Below, in pieces: positions 24,300 to 36,679 of a stretch of DNA of 64,000 nucleotides (positions are counted from its first letter, which is position 1; every line of letters begins with the position of its first letter). This stretch comes from Cenococcum geophilum 1.58 (taxonomy: Eukaryota; Ascomycota; Dothideomycetes; Gloniales; Gloniaceae), in contig KV748178.1 of the NCBI GenBank assembly GCA_001692895.1, forward strand, positions 5,372,867 through 5,436,866, read 5' to 3'. The translations under genes were made by a program, and so were the position numbers. Below the pieces are notes generated by a model, which did not search any database, was not told the DNA's origin, and saw nothing but the letters and a program-made list of their open reading frames with translations.

Positions 24300-24515
24300 A
24301 TAATAGAACCTAGGCTTTTAGAATATATTATTTTTATTACTTAGGTATTTTTAGGTCTTAAGATTATTTTCGTTAAAAAAAAAAGCGTTATTAGCAATTC
24401 TGTGACTATATATAACTTTATTAAACGCTAGCTAATATATATAAAACCTATATAAATCTACAATAGCTACCCTAAAGAACCTTAGGTAGTTATTATTTGG
24501 GTAGGCCGTACAGAG
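24300..24515. other. RIPed intergenic stretch
   Basis: TA-rich DNA with a homopolymer A run at about 24376-24385. No coding pattern, RNA gene or repeat is seen. Confidence 0.3.
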
Positions 24516-24529
24516 GCTCCGTGTATAAA

Positions 24530-24908
24530 AGCTCTGCACGAAGCCCTGCGTACGGAGGCGCTGCATACGGAGGCTCTGCATACGGAGGCTCTGCATGAAG
24601 CTCTGCACGAAGCTCTGCGTACGGAGGCTCTGCACGAAGCTCTGCACGAAGCTCTGCGTACGGAGGCTCCGCACGAGACTCTGTATACGGAGGCTCTGCA
24701 CGACGGCTCTACTACGGAGGCTCTATATAAAAGCTTTGTGCAGAGCTTCGTGTAAAGCTTCGTGTAAAGCTTCGTATAAAGCTTCGTGCAGAGCCTCCGT
24801 ACGCAGAGCTTCGTGCAGAGCTTCGTGCAGAGCCTCGTGCAGAGCCTCGTGCAGAGCCTCGTGCAGAGCCTCGTGCAGAGCTTCGTGCAGAGCTTCGTGC
24901 AGACCCTG
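24530..24908. repeat. Two opposed arrays of 12-bp and 15-bp units
   Basis: From about 24530 to 24722 the units CGAAGCTCTGCA (12 bp) and TACGGAGGCTCTGCA (15 bp) alternate. From about 24736 to 24908 the same 12-mer runs in the opposite sense (GTGCAGAGCTTC / GTGCAGAGCCTC), including four successive GTGCAGAGCCTC units. The two arrays face each other across about 15 bp, giving a potential fold-back of about 375 bp. Units are multiples of three, so long open frames of repetitive peptides appear on both strands; these are not genes. The array lies where RIPed DNA meets unmutated DNA. Confidence 0.85.
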
Positions 24909-24929
24909 AGTAGGCGAATCGCCCATTCG

Positions 24930-25205
24930 GCGGCGCTTTCTACTAGATATCGTGGAGGCGTACGGAGTAGATATACTGATCGATTATAGAGCTGCTTCTG
25001 CGGATCAATTTGACGGTATTTCTGAGATGATAGCTGTTGTGGGGGTGTAGATCAATTTCGTTGAAGAAGGTGACTGCTCTACATACAAAATAAGTCGCAT
25101 CGCTTAATAAACCTCGCGAAAGTCCCTCAGACCTTACCTCGGTCCCAGACGATCAGCCAATTATAAGCTGCTTACATAACAGATTAATTACCTTATGTTG
25201 TTGTC
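24930..25205. other. Non-RIPed unique intergenic DNA
   Basis: Base composition is balanced and CpA sites are kept, in contrast to both sides. No open frame with recognisable content is seen. It ends exactly where the terminal sequence shared with 57560 begins. Confidence 0.4.
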
Positions 25206-25234
25206 GTCTGGTACACGGTTCGGAAATTTGTTTA
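25206..25234 (+). repeat. Shared terminal sequence X, copy 1 (left part)
   Basis: GTCTGGTACACGGTTCGGA is identical to the reverse complement of 57542-57560. Similarity continues as AATTTGTTTA. It resumes after the Fot1 element as GTCCCTTGCGCCAATTTA at 27715, compared with TTTTTGTTAGTCCCGCGCGG on the other copy. X therefore was interrupted by the Fot1 insertion at its TA. Unmutated DNA lies to the left, RIPed DNA to the right. Confidence 0.75.
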
Positions 25235-27712
25235 ACGTAGCTTATGGGCTTTTGACGGTTGGGGGGGTTTTGACGGTTTTTCCTTACCGCTTGCCCGTTT
25301 AGGCTTAGCTAACTATATTGCCGCTTTAAAAATCAAAACATTTAATTCCTCAATGCTTGACCTATATTTGAGAAATTTACCATTAACGCTACTATGCCCT
25401 GCTGGACTTGCGAACCTGATGCAGACCAGAGGATTAAGTTAGCAATCGCTGGCTTTAAGAATGGCCTCTATAAAAGCCGGGAAGATGCTGCAAAGTCTTA
25501 CGGCGTTGACCCAAATATATTGCGCAGGCGACTTAACGGCAAACATAAATCTCACAAAGTCGCGCATACTCCCCAGTAGCGACTACTACCCTCTGCAGAA
25601 TCTGTAGTTGTGCGACAGTGTATATACCTTGCAAATGCTGGCTTTCCTGCTTGAATTTGAACGATCCGAGTTATTGCAACTAAGATTCTTAAAGAATAAG
25701 TAAGAAAGCTTCCTCCCTATTAACTACCACTACCGCTAGGTAAAGCATGGATAACTGCCTTTCTTACTCACTAGAATAAGCTTTGCGTTTGTTATACTTA
25801 ATTACTTAATTAAGAACGTATAATTGCTAGTAATAATATTACCGCAATTAAGGCCTTTTTTAACGACTATAATACCGTAATTTAAAACTATAGAATTCTG
25901 CTTAAGGATTAATATAATATAGATGAGACTGGCTATACTATGGGGCTTGCTCTAAGTGTAAAAGTTATAGTTCTTAGAGGTAGAAAACAGGCTTTTAAAA
26001 CGGTAGACGGCTCGTGCGAGTGGGTAAGTTAAGTTAACTATATAGGAATAGGTAGTAAAACGATTCTACCTTATATTATTTTTAAGGGCAAGTAATATAT
26101 AGATCGGCTATGGTAAATAGCTAAGGAAGCTATACCTGGCTGTACTATTAGAATGACTAAGAATAGCTAGAGTTTATAGGAATAAGGCCTTAGTTGGCTA
26201 GAACACTTTAAGTAATATACTTAATAAACTGAACAGTGGCAGGCCTTAAATAAAGATAATGACGATCTTAATTTAAACGGCTACCGCCTACTTATAATGG
26301 ACGGTTATATAAGCTATATTAACCTTAAATTTATTTAGTTCTGTAAGGACTATAGGATTATACTAATCTGCCTTCCCCTATATACGACTTACCTACTATA
26401 ACCTTTTAATTTAGTAATATTCTTATTACTTAAGCGGGCCTACTTGCAGAAAGTAGATAAGTATATTGCTTTAGGTATTACGGGCCTTAATAGGAAGTAG
26501 TTTCTTAGGATTATTGGCGAAATTCGGACAGAGATCTATACTGCTAATTATATTAATAGCGCCTTTAAAGCCGTAGGCCTCTACCTATATAATCTAGAAC
26601 GTGCCCTTAGCCGCTATAGAAAAAGCGATCCTATTTAAAGCCTTACACCTCTACCTATAGACGAATTAGTATTACTACTATCCTCTCCCTTATATCTACG
26701 AACTCTAATAAGCGTTAATGACCGCGCCTAATATCTAAGGACGATTACTAACCCTAAAACGTTACCAGAGGCGGTTAAAAGCTATGTTTAAAAGCTTGTT
26801 AAGCGGCTATAATTATATAAAGATTAAGAGGTATTGCTTAAGTAGGAAAATAAAGACCTTTGCTATGGCGTTATAGAGAGGAAGAAAAGGAAGAAGGATA
26901 AGAAGACAGTACTATTAACGGCAGTAGTGCTTACTACTAATGCTATAAAGGCGATTATCGCTACTAGAGAGGCTATAAAGGAGGTTAAAAGGAATGCTAG
27001 GGAATAAAAGAAGCGATCTAAAATTAAGTAGGAGGAGGTAGTAATACTTTATAAGGAATAGGTTAAGGTATAGAAAGAGGCTTAAGCTACTGTATTAGAG
27101 GCTAAGAGGAAGGCAGAGTAACACCAGCAGTAGTTTTAAGCAGCGCTGCTAGCGTTAAAGAAGGTGTAGAAAGCTTTAGAGACTGCATTTAGAATAGTAA
27201 CAAAGAAGAAGATAGCTAAGGTATAAGAGGAATTTAGGAAGGCAGAGGATTAAGCTGCGTTAGCTAAAGCGCTTACAACCGCTATGTAATTAACGGTAGA
27301 GGCATCTACTATTATATTTAAGGCAGCAACAGCTTACTTAAAGGCTTTAATAGCAGCTGTAAAAAAGGTAGATGAAGAGGTTAATACGTAGGTGGAGGTA
27401 GATAACGACGAGTAGAGTAATTTAAGCGATAGTAAGGTGTTAGAGGAGGACGTTAGTATAGATATAGGTAACGTCGTGCAGTTAGTCAAGTAGATATAGT
27501 TAATTAAGTAGAGCTTCCAATATAAACACTATAAAATGTCGCGATAGAGCCTTGATTATATAAAACTAAAGCTTTATTTTATTAATATCGTAGATAATAC
27601 TGCGTGATGCCTTTTATTAGGAAAATGCCTGCGGTTAAGCATTTTGAGGTATTAGTTTTGATGTTCAAAACCATTAAAACCCCCCCAACCGTCAAAAGCC
27701 TATAAGCTATGT
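25235..27712 (+). mobile_element. Complete Fot1/pogo (Tc1/mariner) DNA transposon
   Basis: The 2478-bp element has terminal inverted repeats of about 45 bp. The left begins ACGTAGCTTATGGGCTTTTG and the right ends CAAAAGCCTATAAGCTATGT, both containing GACGGTTGGGGGGG or its complement. It is flanked by a TA duplication (25233-25234 and 27713-27714). The interior carries one transposase gene. The target was the terminal sequence X. The first 450 bp keep CpA sites and the body from about 25685 is strongly RIPed, so RIP was not uniform. Confidence 0.88.
25394..27607 (+). pseudogene. Fot1/pogo transposase, inactivated by RIP
   Basis: The start ATG at 25394 opens 61 clean codons with a pipsqueak-type HTH (REDAAKSYGVDPNILRRRLNG), followed by a CENP-B-like second HTH to about 25800. 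The DDE_1 core is clear: NIDETGYTMGL at 25916 (first Asp), LLIMDG at about 26290 (second Asp) and the region LPLYTTYLL..PFNLVIF at about 26370-26420. A long lysine/alanine/glutamate-rich coiled-coil-like tail runs from about 26850 to 27450. Checked points from 25394 to 27461 are all in frame 2, so no net frame change is apparent. The gene is broken by many in-frame TAA/TAG codons, consistent with Gln and Trp codons hit by RIP. The enzyme would cut and paste the element at TA sites. It is now inactive. Confidence 0.85.
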
Positions 27713-27735
27713 TAGTCCCTTGCGCCAATTTATAT
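27713..27735 (+). repeat. Shared terminal sequence X, copy 1 (right part)
   Basis: The TA target duplicate followed by GTCCCTTGCGCCAATTTA continues the similarity to the reverse complement of 57512-57535. It shows that the Fot1 element split a pre-existing X copy. Confidence 0.6.
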
Positions 27736-27775
27736 GTAATTCTTATATAAACTTACGCGCTATACTAAATTTTTA

Positions 27776-28090
27776 GCCATTAATTAATAACAAACTAATA
27801 CCTTTATAAATAATTGGCTAACGTTATGTTCTAGAACTTTATAAGGCGATTCTAACGCTGCTAAAATTATTACAAACGGCCTGGTGGTTACTGCTATATT
27901 TTGCCTTAAATAAGCGGGTCTCCCCTTTAAAGTTCCGCCTAAAACCCTACTGCCATTAATTAATAACAAACTAACGCCTTTATAGATAATTGGCTAACGT
28001 TATATTCTAGAGCTTTATAAGGCGATTCTAACACTACTAAAATTATTGCGAACGGCCTAGTGGTTACCGCTATGTTTTGCCTTAAATATT
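27776..28090. repeat. 176-bp tandem duplication, second copy partial
   Basis: GCCATTAATTAATAACAAAC occurs at 27776 and 27952. The copies stay aligned to GCTATGTTTTGCCTTAAATA (about 138 bp of the second copy). Differences are transitions. It lies between the X terminus and the RecQ fossil. Confidence 0.75.
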
Positions 28091-28094
28091 ACCG

Positions 28095-29149
28095 CTAAAA
28101 TAGTAAATATTCAGCTAGAGCCATTAACTATTACCAATCCTTAATATTTGACCTCCTATATTAATATTTATAGTAGATAAATACCTAAATAGCTAATATA
28201 TTATATCTAGATTAATTCTATACCTTATTACCTGCTTTATTACTCCTTCGCTATCTATACTACCTAAATATTAACCTATAAACCCCCTACTAACTCTATG
28301 TTTACTAATAAGCTATACACCGCCGTTTAGTATAAAGAAATGCTTAAAGGCCTTAATAAGGAAGCTAAAAGTTAGATATACACCCAGTATAGTATATAAC
28401 TATCCTCGTACTACTAGCGAGGTAGTAGATAATACTATTAGTACAGTAAACGTCTTTAAAAAGTAACGCACTAATAATAAGGCGTCTTAGTCACTGGTAG
28501 TAGATAGTAAAGCTCCTTAGTTACTGTGGATAGATTTATAAATATCTTAACTCTCTACTAGCTTAGCCAGCTAGGATATACCTTAATTCTCTACTAGCTT
28601 GGCCTATTAGGATATACTAAAGATGCAAGTAGCTAGAGCTTAGAGAAAAATCTAAGATAAGAAAAAGCCTAATATAATAACTTAAGCACGAGATAACGCA
28701 ATTTAGGGTACTATATCACTGCTATACGGCGACAAATTCTATATAAAAAATAAGTAGGTAACCTGTATTCGGAGGCTAATCTATAATCGCATTAATGTTA
28801 TCCTTATTGCGTAAACCGGCTTTAGTAAAAGCCTTATTATATAAGTAATTTTAATCCTTTATAAAAATACTATATCGCTAATATTTCTTTCTCTAAATAA
28901 GATTGTAAAAGAGTAAGTTTAAAAGGTTAATTAGATTAGTAGTAATGCGCTGCTCCTTAACGCCGACGTTAAGGATATAGATAAAGCGCTTAAGAATGCA
29001 AGAGCCGGCCTATATATTTATATCTTCATTAGTCTTAAGCTTGCTAGTATACTATCTTTCTAAAATCTGCTTAAAGACCCTAAGTTTAAGAAGTAATTGG
29101 CCTTAGTTACTATTAATAAAGCTTATCTTATTATATAATAGGGCAAGAA
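28095..29149 (+). pseudogene. RecQ-type DNA helicase fossil, N-terminal part
   Basis: The plus strand reads, from about 28790, VIRVIAQTGFSKSLI, matching the ATP-binding motif I context of RecQ-like DEAH helicases (G.TG.GKSL). Conserved blocks follow in order: LSLNKIVKE at about 28890, then LLNADVKDIDKALKNARAG, IFISLKLASI and INKAYLI close to 29130, where RecQ proteins have DEAH. A candidate ATG is at 28298. The gene is then interrupted by chromovirus A2 at 29150, shortly after motif II. Stops are of the RIP type. RecQ-like helicases are common in fungal subtelomeres and in some mobile elements; the sequence does not say which applies. Confidence 0.65.
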
Positions 29150-29573
29150 TATTACAAACGCTTTAAGTACGATGTTATAACTACTTAAAGAAGAGTTAGA
29201 AGAAGCTAGTTGGTTGATTTAGGCACAGTCTAGGATAGAGCCAATAGAACTCTATAACGAAGAATAGTAACTAAGGTCACGTAGGGTGATCTGTATAATC
29301 TATAGGATCTATATAATCCGTAACAGAGTAGATAGAGCACACGTATATTACGTATAAGAAGGATTTTATAGGAGTACGGTTGTGTATTTAAAGGACCACA
29401 GTCCCTACCTAAATAGTTCCTTCCTTATAATAATTCTCAGAATATAATTAGAGTTAATCTGTTAGGCAACTACTCCACCAGTTATTATTATATTATTAAC
29501 TTTAGCTTACTTTACCTACACACCTAGCCTAATAACGAGTCTATTGTAGTTCTTACTATAAGGTTCCGTTATA
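29150..29573 (+). repeat. 5' LTR of chromovirus A2
   Basis: Starts TATTACAAACG (TG of the family end read as TA) and ends GGTTCCGTTATA. It aligns with 36680-37103 over its full length and with the A1 LTRs apart from one diverged central block. Confidence 0.85.
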
Positions 29574-32500
29574 TAATTACTACCTAGATACGGTAATAAG
29601 CATAGAAAGTTGAATAATATGCTACTAAAAGCAGCCACTATAACGCTATTAACGGCGGCAACTACTTTAAGGTTAGGAGGGGGCACTAGTATAGCGGACA
29701 CTAACTCTTAATAACCTGTGACGGTTGGATAACTATAAGAGATAGTTAACTAGTTAATAGCTAATAATATAGTAATAAAAGAAAGGGTTAATAGGATAGG
29801 AGCGGCGAGGATTAAGCTACTATTAATTAAAAGATACTTAGGAGAGAGATTAAAGCTTAAAGAATTCCTTATATAAATGCACTTTAAAGTTATATAAGAA
29901 GGGGTAAAGCTACTAATACCTATGGATCGAATAGCCTATATAGGACTATTCCTATTAGGAAGAGCACTTAAGTGGTTTAAGCCTTACCTTACGGAAATAT
30001 AGGTAAATAGAATGACGACCACTAATTAAGAGGTGTAGTTTATATTCTTAAGTTGGGAAGGGTTTATAGAGTAACTTATATAAATATTTGGAGACCTAGA
30101 GGTAGTAACTACGGCAGAAAGAAAACTCCAAAATATTACGTAATAAACCTTAGCAATTAAGTATATAATATAGTTCTAGACGTTAGCGATATAAGTAAAG
30201 TAGAATAATAAGGCGCTTATAGTATAGTATAAGCAAGGACTTAAGGCTAAAGTCTAGGACGTAATTATCTTAATAGAAGATGCGGATACCTTAAGAAAGT
30301 TAATAGATTAAGTGATTAAGATTAATAATTAGATCTACTAAAGAGAATAGGCTAAGAGAGGTTAGGATAGAGTTTTATAGTTATATAAGGCGTAAAGTAT
30401 GCATTAACTAAAGCTAAGTTAGAAACTATAGTATGGCGCAGAGCTAATGGACCTAAGTGGTACTAAAGAAGCCTATAAGAGATGGAGTAAGAAACCGTAA
30501 AAACCTAAAGGTTAAGGATCTAGTAATTATAGGACTAAGGAGTAGAGGCTAAACTAGGGATCTTAACAGTAGAAGATGTTTAGGCGGACTCTATAGCAAA
30601 GTTAATAGTTTAAGGATAGAGCTTGCATAAATTGCGGAAAATAAGGTTATTTTATAAGGGATTGTAAAGATAGTTAGAGTTACTATATAATAAAGGGAAC
30701 CTAACTAGTAGAAGATATATATATATAGAGGGATAATAGTATACTGTAAGAAACAAAAGAATGTTTAATTAGAAGTTTTGCGTTTTATTATAATAACATA
30801 TACCAAATTTATAAAGACGCTAAGTATGGCGTAAGCTATTAGCTATAGGAGCTAAAAAATCTATAGAGTGTAGAGGAACTAATCAACCAGTTCGTAGATT
30901 GGACATTAAGGACAATAAATTTAATAAAGGCGAAATATTTTATAATAATAAGGCAATAAAAGTAGCTTATTAGGAGCATATAGACCTTAAAGATGTTATA
31001 ATAGAGGTAGAGGATAATTCCACTATAGAATAGGGAACATTAGTAGAGATTAAGACCCCACTAGATATAATGTCTATCGCTTTATAAGACGCAAGAGAAG
31101 TAGGATAGCGAGCTACTTTAGTACTTAATAAAGGCAAGAAGCCAAAGGCTTAAGATTCTTAAAACGAGATAAGAGATAACTAAGATTCTTAAGACGAGAT
31201 AAGGTAAACCTAAGGACCTATAACAGACAGAAACCGATAGAGTAGGGCAGTAGCTTAGTTTAAAGACATATAAATAAGCTCGGGACAGAGTTTCCCATAG
31301 GTATAAGACTCTTAAAATAAGATAAGAACACTAAGTAAGCCTAGTTAGACTAAGGCTGAAGTAAAGCTTAAGTTAGAAGTAAGCTTAGGATTAAGAATCC
31401 TATAGAACTAAGACTTTAAGACACAAATAAGGACCATTAATTAGATTAGAGAATCTGTAGTATAAATAGCAACCAAACTAGGAGACAGATATATAGACCT
31501 AGAGGACTTACTAGGGGAATATAGTATTTAGCCTAAAGATTAAGAAGTAAGAAGACTTTAAGGATCTACTTATAAAACGCGAAAAAAAGGAAACCATAGA
31601 GGAATTTAGAGCGAGAATTACCTTATAGTAAGAACAGAAACTAGATAAAAGATCTAGTATATTGGGACGTATAAGGTATAAGGGATAGAGTACTAGTATA
31701 AAGAATTACTAATAGGCCTAGGGTAGGCATACTAAGAGCTAAGTGGCTTATTAAACTAGAACAAGAAGAGGATCTAGGGATTTTAACTAGATTTAAAGAA
31801 CGACATACTAAAGGCTATTATAACGCAGTAATAAGAAGATACTTCCTTACGAATAAACCGTATACACTCTAGCAGCTATACCAAAAGTAGTATAGGCAAA
31901 GGCACAATAATAAATGGGAAGATTTCTATATATAGTTAGACGAGAAAGTTATTTAAAACTACCTAATTACGGAAAAAGCGATAAGTCATATTAAGGGAGC
32001 CTTAATTATAATATTAAAAGATCTAGAGGAGCGTTTAGAGGACTGGAGAAGTAAGAGATGTATCTTAGTACCTGCAAATAAAGTCGTAACGTTTAGATTA
32101 ATATAGTAGAGGTTTAAACCCAAGGACGAAGACGAACTAAGAGTTAACCTAAAGCACTAAGCATATTATATATTAGTATAGATCGCATGCGTAGACGATG
32201 CGTATAATATATATAGAGCACCTAAGAAGAAGCACCGAAAATACCCTATAAGAATATATTAGTTAGTAGATAAGTAAAAGTATTAAAACGCCAAGTATAT
32301 ACATAGCTGGCATCCAGTAGAAGTTTAGAAGTTAGGTAACTTAATACTTTAGCTAGAAAGATTTCTTACGGAAGAATACCTAAATAGATAATAGTGGTGG
32401 GAATGCCTAGAGAATATGTATCTATAGTATATTAAAGATAAAAAGCGAACTAAGTATTAGCTAAAAGTAAACTAAGTATAAATAGGATTAAGTAGCTAAT

Positions 32501-35500
32501 AGTTGGGAAAAGTAGAGGCCCACGGGACTAAAGGGAGCTAGTAGTAGAGCCTTAGACCCTTAAAGGAATTTAAGGATAATACCTAAATTTATAAACTAAG
32601 TGGTAAGATTAATAGTTTAAAGTATTAATAGATAGTGGAGCAATAAGGAACTATATCTTATTAGTAGTAGTTAAAAGGATAGAATTACCATATAGGAAAA
32701 AGGAGCACCCTTACCTATTAGTAATAATTTTAGGAGATCTAATAGCCTATAGAGGAGGCATTATTAATCTTAAAATAGGACCTATTTAGTTAACTATTAA
32801 AGGGAGATAAATCGAGATGTCTTTTAATATATTACTATTAGGAAATAATAAGGCAGTACTAGGAATGCCTTAGTTATAGAAATACAACCTAAAGATTGAT
32901 TGGGTTATAGGTTAAGTCGATATTAGAGATACTTAATAACGCAAAACGTAATAATAAGCTAAGATAGTATAGTACTAAGTAGGGGCAACCTATAAAGAAA
33001 TAGAGAAAGGACTAAGTTACGTACTAAAGAGATACTATAAGTATGGTAAGAAACTATGGTTACTAGAGAGTAAAAAGCTATTAGAGTATATAGTATAGGA
33101 CTATAAGATAGAATTGGAACTAGGAACAAGTTTAAGGTTCTTTTTAATCTATAAGCTTACTAAAAAAGAAGGTAGAGTATTAAAAGAGTTTATCTAAGAA
33201 AACTTATAAAAGGGATATATTAGACCATTGCAGTTATTAGTGGGTTATCTAGTACTATTTGTACTAAAGAAGAATAGTAAACTAAGGCTATATATTAACT
33301 ATAGACAGTTAAACAGTATTACTAAGAAGGATAGGTATCCTTTACCCTTAATTAACAAGATTTAGAACAGGATAGGTAACGGGTAAATCTTTATAAAGAT
33401 AGATCTAAGATAGGCGTACCATTAAATTAGGATTAAGGAAGGCGACGAATAAAAAGCAGCCTTTAGGTTAAAGGAAGGACTATATAAACTATTAGTTATA
33501 TAATTCGGGCTTATAAATGTACTAGCAACGTTCNAGAAGCGTATTAATAATATATTAGGAGAATACTTAGATAAATTTGTTATAGTATACCTTAATAATA
33601 TTATTATCTATTTAATAACTAAGGAAGAATATGGGGAATACGTTAAATAGGTCTTAAGGAGACTATAAGAAGAATAGATACTAGTAACAATTAAGAAATG
33701 CGAGTTCTTTACTAGGAAGACCAATTTTATTAGATTTATTATTAAACTAGGCCAACTTAGTACAGATCTAAAAAAGATTAAGGCTATAGTAAATTAGTAA
33801 GAACTAGAGAACGTTATATAGTTAAGATCGTTCTTAGGGTTTTATAATTACTATAGAAGGTTTATAGCGTAATAGTTAAAGGACATTAAACTATTTATGC
33901 GATTAATAAAGAAAGAAGAACTATAGGCATAGGGAGAGAAATAGTGAGAACTTTTTAAGAAAGTTAAAGAGTTATTTACCTAGGAGCTAGTTCTTAAGAT
34001 CTATTAACTAGGACTAGAAACGGTTGTAGAAACAGATATATTAGACTATATACTAGGGGCGTGCTTTATATAGAAATATTAAAATAGATAGCACCTAGTA
34101 GCATACTATAGTCGGAAGATAATACTANTAGAGTTAAACTATAACATCTATAACAAGGAGTTATTAGGTATAGTTATAGTATTAAAGGAATGAAGAGTAT
34201 TTTTATAAGGCACAAAGAAACTATTTATAGTTAAGATAGATTATAAGAACCTAATAGGATTCCTAATAATAAAGGAACTTAACTAAAGATAGGTTAGATA
34301 GGTAGAGATGCTTATAGAATACTATTTTAAGATTTAGTATACTAAGGGTACAGATAATATAAGAGCAGACGCTCTAAGTTAGAAGGCTAAACTATAAAAT
34401 AATAAAAAGCCATTAGGGGCTTTACTATAAAAAGATATAGACGGATTAATTAGGTATAATTATCCAAAAATTATAGCAACTTAGGAAAACGGAGAACTAA
34501 AAAGAGTCTACAAGATACTAGAAAGCTTTTAGGTATAAAGAATTCTAGAAGTATAGCTAGAAGATCTATAGACGGATATATACGAAAATTAAGAAGCTAA
34601 GTATATCCTAAGAAGCATAGCAAAGCATTTTATAGAAAATTTCTATAAGGGAATAACTTAAGGACATAATAGAGCTATAGGCTTAGTATTAAAACTCTAG
34701 GAGGAGTATATTATTAATAGAATTTAAAGCCTAGCACGGAAAGTTATAAAGGAGTATCTAAATTGCTAAAGGAATAAACTAATAAGGTATAAGCTATATA
34801 AAGGGCTACAACCTATTAAAATACTAGAAAGACTATAGGAGGTTATATTATAAGACTTTATTATTAAGTTGCTAAAGTTAAGAGACCCTATTACTGGACA
34901 AAATTATAACATAATTTTAGTAATAGTAAATAAGCTTATAAAGTGGGGATACTTTATAGTATATATAGAAGAAATATTAGCAGAAGATGTCGCTAAAATC
35001 TATATTAAAGAAGTATTTATAAGATATAGAGCACTAAGCAAAATTATATTAGATAGAGATCTAAGATTTATAGTAATATTTTAGGAGGTATTCTTAGCGG
35101 AATAAGGAGTTAGAGTAGTAACTTCTACCGCATATTATCCGCAGACAGACGGTTAAACGGAAAGGCTAAATTAGACACTAGAATAGTATCTAAAGCACTA
35201 TATTAATTATACGCAGAATAATTAGGTATTGTTACTACTAGTTATATAGTTTATATATAATATAATACCTTAAGAAGGAATAGGTATATTACTATTTAAG
35301 GCAAATTACGGGTATAAGCTAAGAATATCGTTGTTACTATTTAAGGCAAATTACGGGTATAAGCTAAGAATATCGTTATTACTATAATAAGTAAAGAAAA
35401 NAAGTAGTATAGCTAAAGAAAGGATAAAGATGTTAATAAATCTTTATATAAACCTTATAGAATTAGTAAAGAAAGTATAAAAGAGAATAAAGAAGTATTA

Positions 35501-36679
35501 TAATATAAAGAGATCTAAGGGACCAGATCTTAAGGAGGGAGATAAAGTATAGCTACTATATAAAAATTTTAAGAGTTGACGATTAAGCAAGAAGTTAGAC
35601 TATGTTAGACTAGGACCTTTTAAAATTATAAAAAGAATTTTACCAGTTATATTTAAGTTAGACCTACTAGCCAGAATAAAGATCTACCCTATATAGTATA
35701 TTATAATGCTAGAGCTAGTATATAGGAATATTAAGCCACTAGTCTATAAAGCAAATACGTATAAAGGATAAGAGGAAGATAAATAGTAAGTTTTAAAGAT
35801 CATTAACTATAAGGATATTAATAATAAAATATAGTATAAGGTTAAGTGGATAGGCTATACTAAGACTACCTAAAAACTACTAGAAAATTTAAAGAATACT
35901 ATAGGAAAGGTACAGGAGTATCAGAAGAAATTAGGTTAGGCAGCATTAATAAAAAAGGATTGCTAAAGAATAAGTTATTTAAGGGGGACCTAAGAAGAGC
36001 AGTTGCTAAACTACTTAGATTTATTTCCTTTTCTATTAGAAGAAAATCTATTCTTTTATTACTAAGTTCCTATAGACCCTATTCTATAAGTTTCTACTTC
36101 TTAAAACATACCTTTTTATAAACCTTCTTAAGACAGATTAACCGAGCGGACGCCGTAAGATGAGACTTAAGGGCCCGTTGCTAAGCATTGGCAGCCTCCT
36201 ATTTAGCGTCCTAAGAATAGCGTAACTCCACTAGAGTAATAGACAGTTTATTATCTAGCCGCGTAGCAGCAGATTAAATATAAAACCCTAAGATAAATTA
36301 ATTAGGGAACTAGACAACTATTAAGAGTAATAGGTTATATATATTTAGTATTAGAAATAAAGCGAACGTTATAGGATAAACAAATATTCGCTTTAGTGCA
36401 CTCTAAATAAGAGGACGGTTATTGCGAAGATAGGTTTGCTAACGTAATATAAACCAACCTCTCTTTTAAATAGCGAGAATATAGAGACGGTATAATCTCA
36501 CTAAGAGATAATATCGCAGCGATAGTGTAAACACGATAAGTAGTTAAGGAAGAAGAAATTACTTTAGGTATAATAAGCAACAATATTAACTAAATTAATT
36601 AGATGGATATTACACCTCTAGTAAATAACTTAGAGACGTTTTAAATCTTTAAGGACGAAGATAAAGAGGATGGAAATGG

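Noticed and set aside
24595-24909. Open frames of repetitive peptides on both strands
   Set aside because: They are by-products of 12/15-bp tandem units whose lengths are multiples of three; no start context or non-repetitive domain exists.
25206-25234. Terminus X as a Helitron 5' end (TC start)
   Set aside because: The match begins GTCTGG or TCTGG, but no Rep/Helicase protein and no CTRR hairpin end were found.
34869-35084. Plus-strand 71-codon frame as a separate gene
   Set aside because: It is a stop-free piece of the integrase of chromovirus A2.
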